From positions 1 through 64,000 of the forward strand of contig NZ_CALMYP010000034.1 in NCBI RefSeq assembly GCF_937873615.1: a stretch of DNA of 64,000 nt. The letters are read 5' to 3'. Of the stretch, positions 38,752-48,362 are shown piece after piece. Each line of letters begins with the position of its first letter. The first letter of the stretch is position 1. Position numbers and translations under genes: made by a program. The notes under the pieces are model-generated. The model was not told the DNA's origin, ran no database searches, and saw only the letters and a list, made by a program, of their open reading frames with translations. Origin of the DNA: an uncultured Paracoccus sp. (GTDB lineage Bacteria > Pseudomonadota > Alphaproteobacteria > Rhodobacterales > Rhodobacteraceae).

Positions 38752-39636
38752 ATGGCCATCCTCGTAGACAAGAACACCAAGGTCATCACCCAGGGCATCA
38801 CCGGATCCCAGGGCACCTTCCACACCGAACAGGCGATCGCTTACGGCACCAAGATGGTCGGCGGCGTGACGCCGGGCAAGGGCGGGTCCGAGCATCTCGG
38901 CCTGCCGGTCTTCAACTCGGTCCACGAGGCCGTGGCGAAAACCGGCGCGACCGCGACCGCGATCTACGTCCCCCCGCCCTTCGCGGCGGATTCGATCCTG
39001 GAGGCCATCGACGCCCAGATCCCGCTGATCGTGGCGATCACCGAAGGCATCCCGGTGCTGGACATGATGCGCGTCAAGCGCGCGCTGATGGATTCGCCCT
39101 CGATCCTGATCGGGCCGAACTGCCCCGGCATCATGACACCGGACGAATGCAAGATCGGCATCATGCCGGGCTCGATCTTCCGTCGCGGCTCGGTCGGCGT
39201 CGTCTCGCGTTCGGGCACGCTGACCTATGAGGCCGTCAAGCAGACCTCGGATGTCGGCCTCGGCCAGTCCTCGGCGGTCGGCATCGGCGGCGACCCGATC
39301 AAGGGGATGGAGCATATCGACGTGCTGCGCATGTTCCTTGAGGACCCGGAAACCGAATCGATCATCATGATCGGCGAAATCGGCGGCTCGGCCGAGGAAG
39401 AGGCCGCGGAATTCCTGGCCGAGATGAAGAAGAAAGGCGTCTGGAAACCCACCGCCGGCTTCATCGCCGGTCGCACGGCACCTCCGGGCCGGCGCATGGG
39501 CCATGCCGGTGCCATCGTCTCGGGTGGCAAGGGCGATGCGGAATCGAAGATCGAGGCCATGAAGAAGGCCGGCATCATCGTCGCCGACAGCCCCGCCCAG
39601 CTGGGCGAGGCCGTGCTGAAAGCCATCAAGGGCTGA
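38752..39636 (+). CDS. sucD: succinyl-CoA synthetase alpha subunit
   Basis: SucD (294 residues) has the CoA-binding start [18 protein letters not shown] and [10 protein letters not shown]. The active-site histidine lies in the [17 protein letters not shown] segment. It follows sucC by 6 bases with AAAGGA as ribosome site. Confidence 0.97.
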   Translation: MAILVDKNTKVITQGITGSQGTFHTEQAIAYGTKMVGGVTPGKGGSEHLGLPVFNSVHEAVAKTGATATAIYVPPPFAADSILEAIDAQIPLIVAITEGIPVLDMMRVKRALMDSPSILIGPNCPGIMTPDECKIGIMPGSIFRRGSVGVVSRSGTLTYEAVKQTSDVGLGQSSAVGIGGDPIKGMEHIDVLRMFLEDPETESIIMIGEIGGSAEEEAAEFLAEMKKKGVWKPTAGFIAGRTAPPGRRMGHAGAIVSGGKGDAESKIEAMKKAGIIVADSPAQLGEAVLKAIKG

Positions 39637-39648
39637 ATGTTTGACATA

Positions 39649-39679
39649 CCGCATCCCCGTACCAACTATGGGGATGCGG
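39649..39679 (+). promoter_or_regulatory. intercistronic stem-loop between sucD and the lipoprotein gene
   Basis: A perfect 10-bp inverted repeat (CCGCATCCCC / GGGGATGCGG) with an 11-nt loop, followed by only a short T stretch (ATCTTTG). It may be a weak terminator or RNA-stability element separating sucCD from downstream genes. Confidence 0.65.
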
Positions 39680-39701
39680 AATCTTTGTGCAGCAGGTTGA
39701 C

Positions 39702-40088
39702 ATGACCGAGGCCAGCCACGCCCGAGATAACAGCGCCCCCGCCTCTGCGGGACGGCTGCTTGCGCCGTCGGCGGTGATCGCGGCGCTGACACTTTCCGCC
39801 TGCGGACCACGCAATACCGACGAAGTCCTGCGCGGCGGTGTGCCGGCGCGGACCAACCTGCCCCATGCCAGCGCCTTGCCACCTGAATCCGTGCGCACCG
39901 TCGCGCGCCGCGATTACGGCTGGCGCGTGATCTATCATCCCGCCTCTGCCCCCGCCGATGCCGATCATCGCGCCGCTGCCGCGCTTTGCGGGCTGGAAAG
40001 CCGCCGCGTGGGCCGGGTCGAGCAAGCCATGCAGGTCTCGCCGCTGGACGATCCCGGCAGCCGCATGATCGACATCTACTGTGCGTGA
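39702..40088 (+). CDS. small lipoprotein in the suc operon
   Basis: The protein (128 residues from ATG 39702; an in-frame GTG at 39687 would add five) has an unusually long, polar N-region before the hydrophobic segment and lipobox (TLSAC, cysteine near residue 34). A globular region with two cysteines (AALCGLESRR and the C-terminal DIYCA) follows, so a periplasmic disulfide is possible. No recognised family. It sits between sucD and sucA. Confidence 0.75.
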   Translation: MTEASHARDNSAPASAGRLLAPSAVIAALTLSACGPRNTDEVLRGGVPARTNLPHASALPPESVRTVARRDYGWRVIYHPASAPADADHRAAAALCGLESRRVGRVEQAMQVSPLDDPGSRMIDIYCA

Positions 40089-40095
40089 GGCGGAC

Positions 40096-40167
40096 ATGAA
40101 CATCCCCTTCACGACCCGCACCCTTTCCGACAGATACGGCCCCTTTCTTTCCGAGGTTCAATCATGA
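40096..40167 (+). CDS. candidate 23-residue leader peptide upstream of sucA
   Basis: The ATG at 40096 has TGAGGCG a few bases before it. The frame encodes MNIPFTTRTLSDRYGPFLSE plus VQS, and its TGA overlaps the sucA ATG (ATGA). Such coupling could set sucA translation. It could also be a chance frame; no homology is claimed. Confidence 0.35.
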   Translation: MNIPFTTRTLSDRYGPFLSEVQS

Positions 40168-43133
40168 ACGACCAACCCAAGAACGCCGACTTCCACGATT
40201 CCTCCTTCCTGCAGGGCCATAACGCGACCTATGTCGAACAGCTTTACGGCCAATGGGCGCGCGACCCGCAGGCGGTCGATGCCGCCTGGGACCGCTATTT
40301 CGCGGCGCTCGGCGACAGTGCCCAGGACGCGGTGGCCGAGGCCGCCGGGCCGAGTTGGAAACGCGCCGACTGGCCGCCGATGCCGGTGGGCGACAATATC
40401 TCGGCGCTGACCGGCGAATGGCCGCAATCGACCAAGCCCGAGGCCAAGGCCGCGATGGAAAAGATCGCCGCCAAGGCCGAGGAGAAGGGCAAGCAGGTCG
40501 ACCCTGCCGCCATGCGCCAGGCGGTGCTCGATTCGATCCGCGCGCTGATGATCATCCGCGCCTTCCGTATCCGTGGCCACCTTCATGCCGAGCTTGACCC
40601 GCTGCGGCTGCGCGAAGTGCCCGATCATGGCGAACTCGATCCGACAAGCTATGGCTTCAGCGAGGCCGATCTGGACCGCCCGATCTTCATCGACAATGTG
40701 CTTGGCCTCGAAATCGCCTCGATCCGGCAGATCGTCGAGCTGATGAAGCGCACCTATTGCGGCACCTTCGCGCTGCAATACATGCATATCTCCAACCCCG
40801 AGGAAGCCGCCTGGCTGAAAGAGCGGATCGAGGGTTACGGCAAGGAGATCCAGTTCACCCAGAATGGCCGCCGCGCCATTCTGAACAAGCTGGTCGAGGC
40901 CGAGGGCTTCGAGAAGTTCCTGCATGTGAAATACATGGGCACCAAGCGTTTCGGCCTCGATGGCGGTGAATCGCTGATCCCGGCGATGGAGCAGATCATC
41001 AAGCGCGGCGGCGCGCTAGGTGTGCAGGAAATCGTCTTCGGCATGCCCCACCGGGGCCGCCTCTCGGTGCTGGCCAATGTGATGAACAAGCCCTACCGCG
41101 CCATCTTCCACGAATTCCAGGGCGGCAGCTTCAAGCCCGATGAGGTCGACGGCTCGGGCGATGTGAAATACCATCTCGGCGCCTCGTCGGATCGCGAGTT
41201 CGATGAGAACGTCGTTCACCTGTCGCTAACCGCGAACCCCTCGCACCTGGAAGCGGTGAACCCGGTCGTGCTGGGCAAGGCCCGCGCCAAGGGCGACCAG
41301 TTGCATGACACGCCCGACCGCACCAAGGTGTTGCCGGTCCTGCTGCATGGCGATGCGGCCTTCGCCGGTCAGGGCATCGTCGCGGAATGTCTGCAGCTTT
41401 CGGGCATTCGCGGCCACCGCACCGGCGGCACCATCCATATCGTCGTGAACAACCAGATCGGCTTTACCACGGCGCCGCATTTCAGCCGCACCTCGCCCTA
41501 TCCGACCGATATCGCGCTGATGGTGGAAGCGCCGATCTTCCACGTCAACGGCGACGACCCCGAGGCCGTCGTTCACGCCGCCAAGGTCGCGACCGAGTTC
41601 CGGCAGAAATTCCACAAGGACGTGGTTCTGGACATCTTCTGCTATCGCCGCTTCGGTCACAACGAAGGCGACGAGCCGATGTTCACCAACCCGCTCATGT
41701 ACAAGGAAATCAAGGGTCACAAGACGACCCTTCAGCTTTACACCGAACGGCTGGTCGCCGACGGGCTGATCCCCGAAGGCGAGATCGAGGATATGAAGGC
41801 CGCCTTCCAGGCGCATCTGAACGAAGAGTTCGAGATCGGCAAGAACTTCAAGCCGAACAAGGCCGACTGGCTGGATGGCAAATGGACGGGGCTGGAAAAG
41901 GAAGGCGCCGAATACACGCCCGGCGATACCGGCATCGCGCCTGAAACCATGGCCGAAATCGGTCGCGCCCTGACCACGCCGCCCAAGGATTTCAACCTGC
42001 ACAAGACCGTCGGTCGCCTCATCGACGCCAAGAAGCAGATGTTCGAGACCGGGCGCGGCTTCGACTGGTCCACGGGCGAGGCGCTTGCCTTCGGTTCGCT
42101 GCTGGTGGAAGGCAGCCGGGTCCGCCTGACCGGGCAGGATTCGACGCGCGGCACCTTCAGCCATCGCCATTCGGCCTTCATCGACCAGATGACCGAGCAG
42201 CGTTACTATCCGCTGAACAATATCCGCGAGGGGCAGGCCCGTTACGAGGTGCATGACTCCATGCTCTCGGAATATGCGGTGCTGGGCTTCGAATACGGCT
42301 ATTCGATGGCTGAACCCAATGCACTCACGCTGTGGGAAGCGCAGTTCGGCGACTTCGCCAATGGCGCGCAGATCATGTTCGACCAGTTCATCTCCTCGGG
42401 CGAGAAGAAATGGCTGCGCATGTCCGGCCTGGTGATGCTGCTGCCGCATGGCTATGAAGGTCAGGGGCCCGAACACTCCTCGGCCCGGCCGGAACGCTTC
42501 CTGCAGATGTGCGCCGAAGACAACTGGATCGTCGCCAATGTGACCACGCCGGCGAACTATTTCCACCTGCTGCGCCGCCAGCTGCATCGCAGCTTCCGCA
42601 AGCCGCTGGTCATCATGACCCCGAAATCGCTGCTGCGTCACCCGATGGCGATCTCGACGGCGGAAGAGTTCCAGACCGGTTCGATCTTCCACCGTGTGCT
42701 GCATGACGACGCGCAGCGCGGCAATTCGGATACCAAGCTGGTCAAGGACGACAAGATCAAGCGCGTCGTGCTGTGTTCCGGCAAGGTCTATTTCGACCTG
42801 CTGAAAGAGCGTGACGAGCGTGGCATCACCGATGTCTATCTGATGCGTCTGGAACAGTTCTATCCCTTCCCGCAGCAATCGCTGCTGAAGGAATTGGGCC
42901 GGTTCAAGAATGCCGATCTGGTCTGGTGTCAGGAAGAGCCCAAGAACCAGGGCGGCTGGAACTTTGTCGAGCCGAATCTGGAATGGGTGCTGGACAAGCT
43001 GGGCCACAAGGCCAAGCGCGCGCGCTATGCGGGCCGGGCAGCGGCAGCCTCGATCGCGACCGGCCTCGGCTCGCGCCACAAGGCCGAGCAGGAAGCGCTC
43101 GTCAGTGACGCGCTGACCATCGAAGGAAAGTGA
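40164..43133 (+). CDS. sucA: 2-oxoglutarate dehydrogenase E1 component
   Basis: E1 (989 residues) decarboxylates 2-oxoglutarate using thiamine diphosphate. The N-terminal segment with [22 protein letters not shown] is typical of SucA. Central motifs include [18 protein letters not shown] and [11 protein letters not shown], and the GHNEGDEP loop lies in the ThDP region. The C-terminal half has [20 protein letters not shown] and [12 protein letters not shown]. The ATG overlaps a possible 23-codon leader. GAGG lies 7 bases upstream. Confidence 0.97.
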   Translation: MNDQPKNADFHDSSFLQGHNATYVEQLYGQWARDPQAVDAAWDRYFAALGDSAQDAVAEAAGPSWKRADWPPMPVGDNISALTGEWPQSTKPEAKAAMEKIAAKAEEKGKQVDPAAMRQAVLDSIRALMIIRAFRIRGHLHAELDPLRLREVPDHGELDPTSYGFSEADLDRPIFIDNVLGLEIASIRQIVELMKRTYCGTFALQYMHISNPEEAAWLKERIEGYGKEIQFTQNGRRAILNKLVEAEGFEKFLHVKYMGTKRFGLDGGESLIPAMEQIIKRGGALGVQEIVFGMPHRGRLSVLANVMNKPYRAIFHEFQGGSFKPDEVDGSGDVKYHLGASSDREFDENVVHLSLTANPSHLEAVNPVVLGKARAKGDQLHDTPDRTKVLPVLLHGDAAFAGQGIVAECLQLSGIRGHRTGGTIHIVVNNQIGFTTAPHFSRTSPYPTDIALMVEAPIFHVNGDDPEAVVHAAKVATEFRQKFHKDVVLDIFCYRRFGHNEGDEPMFTNPLMYKEIKGHKTTLQLYTERLVADGLIPEGEIEDMKAAFQAHLNEEFEIGKNFKPNKADWLDGKWTGLEKEGAEYTPGDTGIAPETMAEIGRALTTPPKDFNLHKTVGRLIDAKKQMFETGRGFDWSTGEALAFGSLLVEGSRVRLTGQDSTRGTFSHRHSAFIDQMTEQRYYPLNNIREGQARYEVHDSMLSEYAVLGFEYGYSMAEPNALTLWEAQFGDFANGAQIMFDQFISSGEKKWLRMSGLVMLLPHGYEGQGPEHSSARPERFLQMCAEDNWIVANVTTPANYFHLLRRQLHRSFRKPLVIMTPKSLLRHPMAISTAEEFQTGSIFHRVLHDDAQRGNSDTKLVKDDKIKRVVLCSGKVYFDLLKERDERGITDVYLMRLEQFYPFPQQSLLKELGRFKNADLVWCQEEPKNQGGWNFVEPNLEWVLDKLGHKAKRARYAGRAAAASIATGLGSRHKAEQEALVSDALTIEGK

Positions 43134-43134
43134 C

Positions 43135-44691
43135 ATGACCACCGAAGTCCGCGTGCCCGCACTGGGCGAATCCGTCACCGAGGCCACCGTCGCCACCTGG
43201 TTCAAGAAACCGGGCGACGCGGTCGCGGTCGACGAGATGCTGTGCGAGCTTGAAACCGACAAGGTGACGGTCGAAGTGCCTGCCCCCGCCGCCGGCGTGC
43301 TGGCCGAGATCGTCGCCGCCGAGGGCGAGACGGTCGCCCCCAATGCGCTGCTGGCGCAGATCGACGAAACCGGCAAGGGCGCGGTCTCCGCGCCCGCCGC
43401 CGCCCCGAAACAAGCTGCCGATCAGGCTGCAGAACAAAAACCGGCCGCCGAAAGCCCGGCCAAGAATGCTCAGGAAGGACAGACGAAGATGAGCGGTAAG
43501 GCAGTTGATGTGATGGTGCCCACCCTGGGCGAATCGGTGACCGAAGCGACGGTCGCGACCTGGTTCAAGAAGGTCGGCGATGCCGTCGCTCAGGACGAGA
43601 TGCTGTGCGAGTTGGAAACCGACAAGGTCTCGGTCGAGGTGCCCTCCCCCGCCGCTGGCGTGCTGGCCGAAATCCTGGCCGAGGAAGGTGCGACCGTCGA
43701 TGCCAAGGCACGCCTCGCAGTGATCACCGAAGGCGGTGTCGCCTCGGCTTCGGCACCTGCTGCCGCAGCCCCTGCCCCGGCTGCCGCTGCGGCGGCCCCT
43801 GCCGCCTCGGGCAAGGATGTCGAGGATGCGCCCTCGGCCAAGAAAGCCATGGCCGAGGCTGGCATCAGCCGCGACGCCGTGCAGGGCTCGGGCAAGGATG
43901 GACGGGTTATGAAGGAAGACGTGGCCCGCGCCGCTGCGGCCCCTGCCCCGGCCCCCGCCGCACCGCGCGCGCCTTCTGCCCCGCAGGATGCAGCGCGCGA
44001 GGAGCGCGTGAAGATGACCCGCCTGCGCCAGACCATCGCGCGGCGCCTGAAGGACGCGCAGAACACCGCCGCCATGCTGACCACCTATAACGAGGCGGAC
44101 ATGCTGGGCATCATGGAGCTGCGCAACGAATACAAGGACCAGTTCGAGAAGAAGCACGGCGTCAAGCTTGGCTTCATGTCCTTCTTCGTGAAAGCCTGCT
44201 GCCACGCGCTGCGCGAAGTGCCGGAAGTGAACGCGGAAATCGACGGCACCGACGTGGTCTACAAGAACTTCGTCAATATGGGCGTGGCCGTCGGCACCCC
44301 CTCGGGTCTGGTCGTGCCGGTCGTGCGCGACGCCGACCAGAAGAGCTTCGCCGAGATAGAGAAAGAGATCGCCGAGCTTGGAAAGAAAGGCCGCGACGGC
44401 AAGCTGACGATGGACGAGATGCAGGGCGGCACCTTCACCATCTCGAATGGCGGCGTTTATGGCTCGCTCATGTCCTCGCCGATCCTGAACCCACCGCAAT
44501 CGGGCATCCTCGGGATGCACAAGATCCAGGATCGTCCGATGGTTGTGGGTGGCGAGATCGTCATCCGCCCGATGATGTATCTGGCGCTGAGCTATGACCA
44601 CCGCATCGTCGACGGCAAGGGCGCGGTGACCTTCCTCGTGCGCGTCAAGGAAGCGCTGGAAGACCCGCGCCGGCTGCTGATGGATATCTGA
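43135..44691 (+). CDS. sucB: dihydrolipoyl succinyltransferase (E2) with two lipoyl domains
   Basis: The 518-residue protein has two near-identical lipoyl domains, with lipoyl lysines at 43 ([10 protein letters not shown]) and 164 ([10 protein letters not shown]). An Ala/Pro linker, a peripheral subunit-binding domain (about 235-270, [21 protein letters not shown]) and the catalytic domain ending [16 protein letters not shown] with the active-site histidine follow. An in-frame ATG (codon 119) with AGGAAGG 10 bases before it lies at the junction of the two lipoyl domains and could start a shorter form. It follows sucA by 1 base. No E3 gene (lpd) follows. Confidence 0.96.
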   Translation: MTTEVRVPALGESVTEATVATWFKKPGDAVAVDEMLCELETDKVTVEVPAPAAGVLAEIVAAEGETVAPNALLAQIDETGKGAVSAPAAAPKQAADQAAEQKPAAESPAKNAQEGQTKMSGKAVDVMVPTLGESVTEATVATWFKKVGDAVAQDEMLCELETDKVSVEVPSPAAGVLAEILAEEGATVDAKARLAVITEGGVASASAPAAAAPAPAAAAAAPAASGKDVEDAPSAKKAMAEAGISRDAVQGSGKDGRVMKEDVARAAAAPAPAPAAPRAPSAPQDAAREERVKMTRLRQTIARRLKDAQNTAAMLTTYNEADMLGIMELRNEYKDQFEKKHGVKLGFMSFFVKACCHALREVPEVNAEIDGTDVVYKNFVNMGVAVGTPSGLVVPVVRDADQKSFAEIEKEIAELGKKGRDGKLTMDEMQGGTFTISNGGVYGSLMSSPILNPPQSGILGMHKIQDRPMVVGGEIVIRPMMYLALSYDHRIVDGKGAVTFLVRVKEALEDPRRLLMDI

Positions 44692-44717
44692 TCCGGGAAA
44701 GGATCTTCGGAAAAGCA

Positions 44718-44755
44718 AAAGCGCCCCGGGCTGTTGTAGCCCGGGGCGCTTTCTT
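44718..44755. terminator. bidirectional terminator of the suc operon and the PQQ dehydrogenase gene
   Basis: A perfect 14-bp stem (AAAGCGCCCCGGGC / GCCCGGGGCGCTTT) with a 7-nt loop, A and T flanks, between convergent genes. Confidence 0.95.
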
Positions 44756-44762
44756 GTGCCGG

Positions 44763-47321
44763 CTATTGCTTCAGCGCATAGGCGATCAGGTAATCGCCGC
44801 GCACCTTGACGTTATGGCGCGCGCCGGCGGCCTGAACGAGGATGATCTGGCGGCCGTTCCTGTCGGTATAGGTGATCGGCACCGACTGGCTGCCCACCGG
44901 CAGGCGGTCCTTCCACAGGGTCTTGCCGGTCTCGGTGTCGATGGCGCGCAGATAGAAATCCTGCGTCGCGGCAAAGAAGCTGAGACCGGATTTCGTCGTC
45001 AGCAGCCCGCCAAGCGTCGGCATCCCGGTGTCGAAGGGCAGTTTCGTCGACAGGCCGAAGGGGCCGATGTCGCGGGTCGTGCCCATCGGGATCTGCCATT
45101 TCACCTGCTGGGTCGCCATGTCGATGGCGGTGACCGTGCCATAGGGCGGCTCATAGCAGGGCGTGCCCAGATACTTCAGCGTGTTGTAGTCGATGAACAT
45201 CTGATAGGGGGTGCCGCGCATCGGCCCGCCTTCGCTGCCGCCGCTCATGTCCTGACCGCCGGTGGTTTCCTCGGGGATCAGGTGCGAGCGGTTGATCCAG
45301 CGCATGTCATTGACCAGCAGCAGATTGCGGCTCTGGTCGAAGGACACGCTGCCCCAGTTCATGCCGCCGGTCTGGGCCGGATATTCGAAATAGACATCCG
45401 TCGAGGGCGGCGTCATCAGCCCGTCCCATTTGGTCTTCATGGTCCGGATCCGGCAGTACAGATGATCCAGCGGCGTCATGCCCCAGGTGTGCTGCTGGTC
45501 CAGAATGCTGTCATCGACCCCGATCTGCGGCATCCCGGTCGAGAAGGGCTGCGTCGGCGAATAACGCTCGCCCGGGATATTGCCCTGCGGCACCTCCTGC
45601 TCGGTCACCTCGGTCAGGGGCGTGCCGTCGCGGCGGTCCAGCACGAAGATCTGGCCGCGCTTGGTGATCTGGACCACGGCAGGCACCACGGTGCCATCGG
45701 CTTTCGGGAAGTCGATCAGCCCCGGCTGGGCCGGCACGTCGTAATCCCACAGGTCATGATGCACGGTCTGGAAATGCCAGACCGGCTTGCCGGTATCGAG
45801 ATCCAGCGCCACCACCGACGAGCTGTATTCGTCGTCGAAATCGCGGCGATGCCCGCCCCAGTAATCCGGGGTGGCGTTGCCGGTCGGCAGATAGACCATG
45901 TTCAGGTCGGGATCATAGGACAGCGGCGCCCAGACATTCGGGGTGCCACGGGTATAGGTCTCGCCCTCGGGCGGCAGTTTTTCGATGGCCACATTGCCCA
46001 TGTCCCAGGCCCATGCCAGCTCGCCGGTCAGGGCGTCGAAGGCGCGGACCACGCCGGGGGCCTCGCCCACGGACTGGTTGTCCATGACCCAGCCGCCGAT
46101 GACGATCTTGTCACGCGCCAGTGTCGCCCCGGTGGTCGGCATGTATTGACCGGCGGGATAGCTGCCCATCCCTTCGTGCAGGTCGACGAAACCGTCCTTG
46201 CCGAAACTGGTGCAGACCTTGCCGTCCGAGGTGCGGATGCTGGTCAGCCGCCCATCGGCGGTCGCCATGACGATGCGCGGGCCGCAATCCTCATTGGCGA
46301 CGGCGGTCTGGTTGTAATCCGGCACCCCGGCATTGGTGGTCATGGCATTGGCATCGGCGATCTCGGTGCCGCCGGCGTTTTCGGTATTGGTGGCGACCGC
46401 ATCGGCAACCGGGTCGATGACGGCTGCCGCTTCCTCGGCTGCGGTAGAGGCGCCGGGGTCATTGGCCGGCATATCGGTCTCGTTCGTGCCGGCCGGCAGC
46501 AGCGCCGGATCGACATAGGCGATGGAGCGGCAGCGCATCCAGATCGGCGCCGAGGCCTGCGGGTTGAACTGCCACTTGATTTCGCCGGTGGCACCGTCAA
46601 GCGCGGTGACGACGTTGTTATAGGCGCAGTGATAGACCGTGCCATCGACATAGATCGGGGTGTTCTGGTCGGCATTGCCCTGCAACGCGTTGGGCACCTG
46701 GCCGTGCTGCGCGGTCCAGAGGACCTCCAGCTCGCCGACATTGGCCGGGGTGATCTGATCGAGCGGCGAATAGCGCACGCCCTCGCCGGTGCGGCCGTAT
46801 TCGCGCCATTCACCGCCCATGGCCAGCGTCCGCTCGGTCTCGGTGCCGGCGGTCACCGGGACATCGTTGCGCACGATCCCATGCGGGAAGAACATCGCCC
46901 CGATATAGGCCGCGAAAGCCCCGAGAAGAGCAAGGCCGGCAAGTTGCAGCCCCCTGCCGCCCTGACGACCATCATCGCGACGGAAAAGCGGTGCCGCCAG
47001 CAACAGCACCATGCCGATGACCATCGGCGCGGCCAGTCGCGGGACCGAGGCCCAGAAGCGGAATCCGACCTCGTAGAAATTCCACAGAATGGTGAAGATG
47101 AAGACGATCAGATAGATGTAAAGCCCGTCGATCCGGCCCTGAAAGACCCGCCAGCCCGACACGGCCAGCCCGATGCCGGCCAGCACATAATACCAGCTGC
47201 CGCCGAGCGAAGCGAGATACGCACCGCCGCCGAGCAGGGCCAATCCTGTGGCGATCAGAACAAGCCCGATCAGCTTGAGAAACCAACTCACCTGGCGGCG
47301 ATCAGAAAAGAAGTCGGTCAT
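44763..47321 (-). CDS. membrane-bound PQQ-dependent dehydrogenase, glucose/quinate/shikimate family
   Basis: The 852-residue protein has five membrane helices (about 12-34, 41-60, 66-85, 97-113 and 124-144), then an eight-bladed PQQ propeller in the periplasm. Features include GEWREYGRTGEGVRYSPLDQI, CRSIAYVD, TPNVWAPLSYDPDLNMVYLP and GATPDYWGGHR-like residues. It oxidises a sugar or polyol acid and passes electrons to ubiquinone. Residues about 271-345 form an Ala/Asn/Glu-rich insertion not expected in glucose dehydrogenase. The start at 47321 has GGGGGA before it. No pqq synthesis genes are in the window. Confidence 0.92.
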   Translation of the reverse strand: MTDFFSDRRQVSWFLKLIGLVLIATGLALLGGGAYLASLGGSWYYVLAGIGLAVSGWRVFQGRIDGLYIYLIVFIFTILWNFYEVGFRFWASVPRLAAPMVIGMVLLLAAPLFRRDDGRQGGRGLQLAGLALLGAFAAYIGAMFFPHGIVRNDVPVTAGTETERTLAMGGEWREYGRTGEGVRYSPLDQITPANVGELEVLWTAQHGQVPNALQGNADQNTPIYVDGTVYHCAYNNVVTALDGATGEIKWQFNPQASAPIWMRCRSIAYVDPALLPAGTNETDMPANDPGASTAAEEAAAVIDPVADAVATNTENAGGTEIADANAMTTNAGVPDYNQTAVANEDCGPRIVMATADGRLTSIRTSDGKVCTSFGKDGFVDLHEGMGSYPAGQYMPTTGATLARDKIVIGGWVMDNQSVGEAPGVVRAFDALTGELAWAWDMGNVAIEKLPPEGETYTRGTPNVWAPLSYDPDLNMVYLPTGNATPDYWGGHRRDFDDEYSSSVVALDLDTGKPVWHFQTVHHDLWDYDVPAQPGLIDFPKADGTVVPAVVQITKRGQIFVLDRRDGTPLTEVTEQEVPQGNIPGERYSPTQPFSTGMPQIGVDDSILDQQHTWGMTPLDHLYCRIRTMKTKWDGLMTPPSTDVYFEYPAQTGGMNWGSVSFDQSRNLLLVNDMRWINRSHLIPEETTGGQDMSGGSEGGPMRGTPYQMFIDYNTLKYLGTPCYEPPYGTVTAIDMATQQVKWQIPMGTTRDIGPFGLSTKLPFDTGMPTLGGLLTTKSGLSFFAATQDFYLRAIDTETGKTLWKDRLPVGSQSVPITYTDRNGRQIILVQAAGARHNVKVRGDYLIAYALKQ

Positions 47322-47438
47322 GCGAATCCCCCGAGTCAAGACAGGTTAATCAGGTCGTCATGAGGGCCGGGGAGCAGAGAGAGAGCAGCGAGTCGCACCC
47401 GTCCCGAGATCAACAAAAGGTGAGACAGGACTTGAGAA

Positions 47439-47454
47439 AGGTCAAGTGTGACCT
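47439..47454 (-). promoter_or_regulatory. palindromic operator candidate for the PQQ dehydrogenase
   Basis: AGGTCA-AGTG-TGACCT, perfect arms of six, about 120 bases upstream of the start. The regulator cannot be named. Confidence 0.45.
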
Positions 47455-47480
47455 CCCCTCATGACGAAGATGTCGCAGGT

Positions 47481-47535
47481 CATATCCCGTTCATATCGCG
47501 TGCATATTTCGTACATACCCCGTCAATACACGCAG
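47481..47535. repeat. five-copy 11-bp periodic repeat upstream of PQQ dehydrogenase
   Basis: The motif CATAT (last copies CATAC and AATAC) recurs at 47481, 47492, 47503, 47514 and 47525. Each copy except the last is followed by a CGT-type core, giving a unit close to CATATnnCGTn with exact 11-bp spacing. This matches one helical turn and resembles the direct-repeat arrays bound by PhoB/OmpR-type response regulators. Confidence 0.65.
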
Positions 47536-47639
47536 GCGATGCACAGGTTTTACGCGGCGCAGCAGCGGTCTGGGCAATCCGAAGGCGCCCGACATTGGCC
47601 CGGCCCGGCCAGGTCGATAGTCGGACCCACAGCAAAAGA

Positions 47640-47657
47640 CCCGCCGAAGCCGGCGGG
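47640..47657 (-). terminator. terminator of ribH
   Basis: A perfect 7-bp stem (CCCGCCG / CGGCGGG) with a 4-nt loop, followed on the minus strand by TCTTTTG, 37 bases past the ribH stop. Confidence 0.8.
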
Positions 47658-47693
47658 CCTAGCTTGGCGATACGGAACTGGTCCGTCAGCGGA

Positions 47694-48161
47694 TCAGGCT
47701 GCGGACCTGACGGCCGGTGCCAGCCCGGCATGGCTTTGCGCGACCGAAACCGCAGCCTCGGCGGCCTCGTGGCCCTTCTTCACGAAATGCGCGCGGAAGA
47801 AGCCTATATGCTCCACGGTCGGCTGGAAGTGATGCGGCGTCAGCGAGACGGACAGGACCGGAACGCCGGTCTTCAACCCCGCCTCCATCAGTCCCGAGAC
47901 AACCGCCTGGGCCACGAAATCGTGCCGGTAGATGCCGCCATCGACGACCAGGGCCGCCGCCGCGACCGCGTCATATTCGCCGGTCTCGGCCAGTTTCTGC
48001 GCCAGCAACGGCATCTCGAAGGCGCCGGGGACGTCGAAGACCTCGACCTCGGCGCCGGGGGAAAGTTCGGCCAGCCGCGCCCGAAAGCCGACAAGCGCCT
48101 GATCGACGATTTCGGCATGCCAGCCGGCCTTGATGAAAGCGAATTTGGGGGATTTTGTCAC
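47694..48161 (-). CDS. ribH: 6,7-dimethyl-8-ribityllumazine synthase, type 2
   Basis: Lumazine synthase (155 residues) makes the riboflavin precursor. AFIKAGWHAEIVDQALVGF, VEVFDVPGAFEMPLLA and VLSVSLTPHHFQPTVEH match the RibH2 subtype of alphaproteobacteria; the HH and the F-D-V-P-G-A-F-E loop shape the active site. A GTG start with AAAGGA 9 bases upstream is chosen; an ATG at 48182 adds seven residues. It is a single-gene unit under an FMN riboswitch and not part of a rib operon. Confidence 0.93.
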   Translation of the reverse strand: MTKSPKFAFIKAGWHAEIVDQALVGFRARLAELSPGAEVEVFDVPGAFEMPLLAQKLAETGEYDAVAAAALVVDGGIYRHDFVAQAVVSGLMEAGLKTGVPVLSVSLTPHHFQPTVEHIGFFRAHFVKKGHEAAEAAVSVAQSHAGLAPAVRSAA

Positions 48162-48230
48162 AGCTCTGGTTCCTTTCAACATGACAAGATCCCAGAGCGT
48201 CAGAAGCGCACAGGAAAACCCCTGTTCGCC

Positions 48231-48356
48231 CCATTCTCTACCATCCGGACTATGACCGTCGGCCCCGGAATTCCACCGGATCTGCTGACCCATCCCGAAG
48301 GATGGCGCTCGCGGGCTGTAACCGCCGGTGGGGAGTTTCACCCCGCCCTGAGAATG
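48231..48356 (-). ncRNA. FMN riboswitch (RFN element)
   Basis: On the minus strand the conserved RFN blocks appear in order: CAGGGCGGGGTGAAA, CCCCACCGGCGG, AGCCCGCGAGCG, GGTCAGCAGATCCGGT, AATTCCGGGGCCGACGG and AGTCCGGATGG. It lies directly upstream of ribH and should switch its expression off when FMN is plentiful. The short reach to the start codon suggests translational control, though a hairpin cannot be excluded. Confidence 0.97.
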
Positions 48357-48362
48357 ACCCAC

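Larger units (their letters stand above)
47322..47693. promoter_or_regulatory. 372-bp region between PQQ dehydrogenase and ribH
   Basis: No gene is supported. It contains the ribH terminator (47640-47657), a 16-bp palindrome AGGTCA-N4-TGACCT at 47439-47454 and a five-copy 11-bp repeat at 47481-47535. The last two lie upstream of the PQQ dehydrogenase start and are likely its regulatory region. Confidence 0.6.

Noticed and set aside
44754-47363. An 869-codon plus-strand frame opposite the PQQ dehydrogenase
   Set aside because: The minus-strand product matches PQQ dehydrogenases throughout; the plus frame has no domain.
47481-47535. CRISPR array
   Set aside because: Units are 11 bp with no spacer alternation and no cas genes are nearby.
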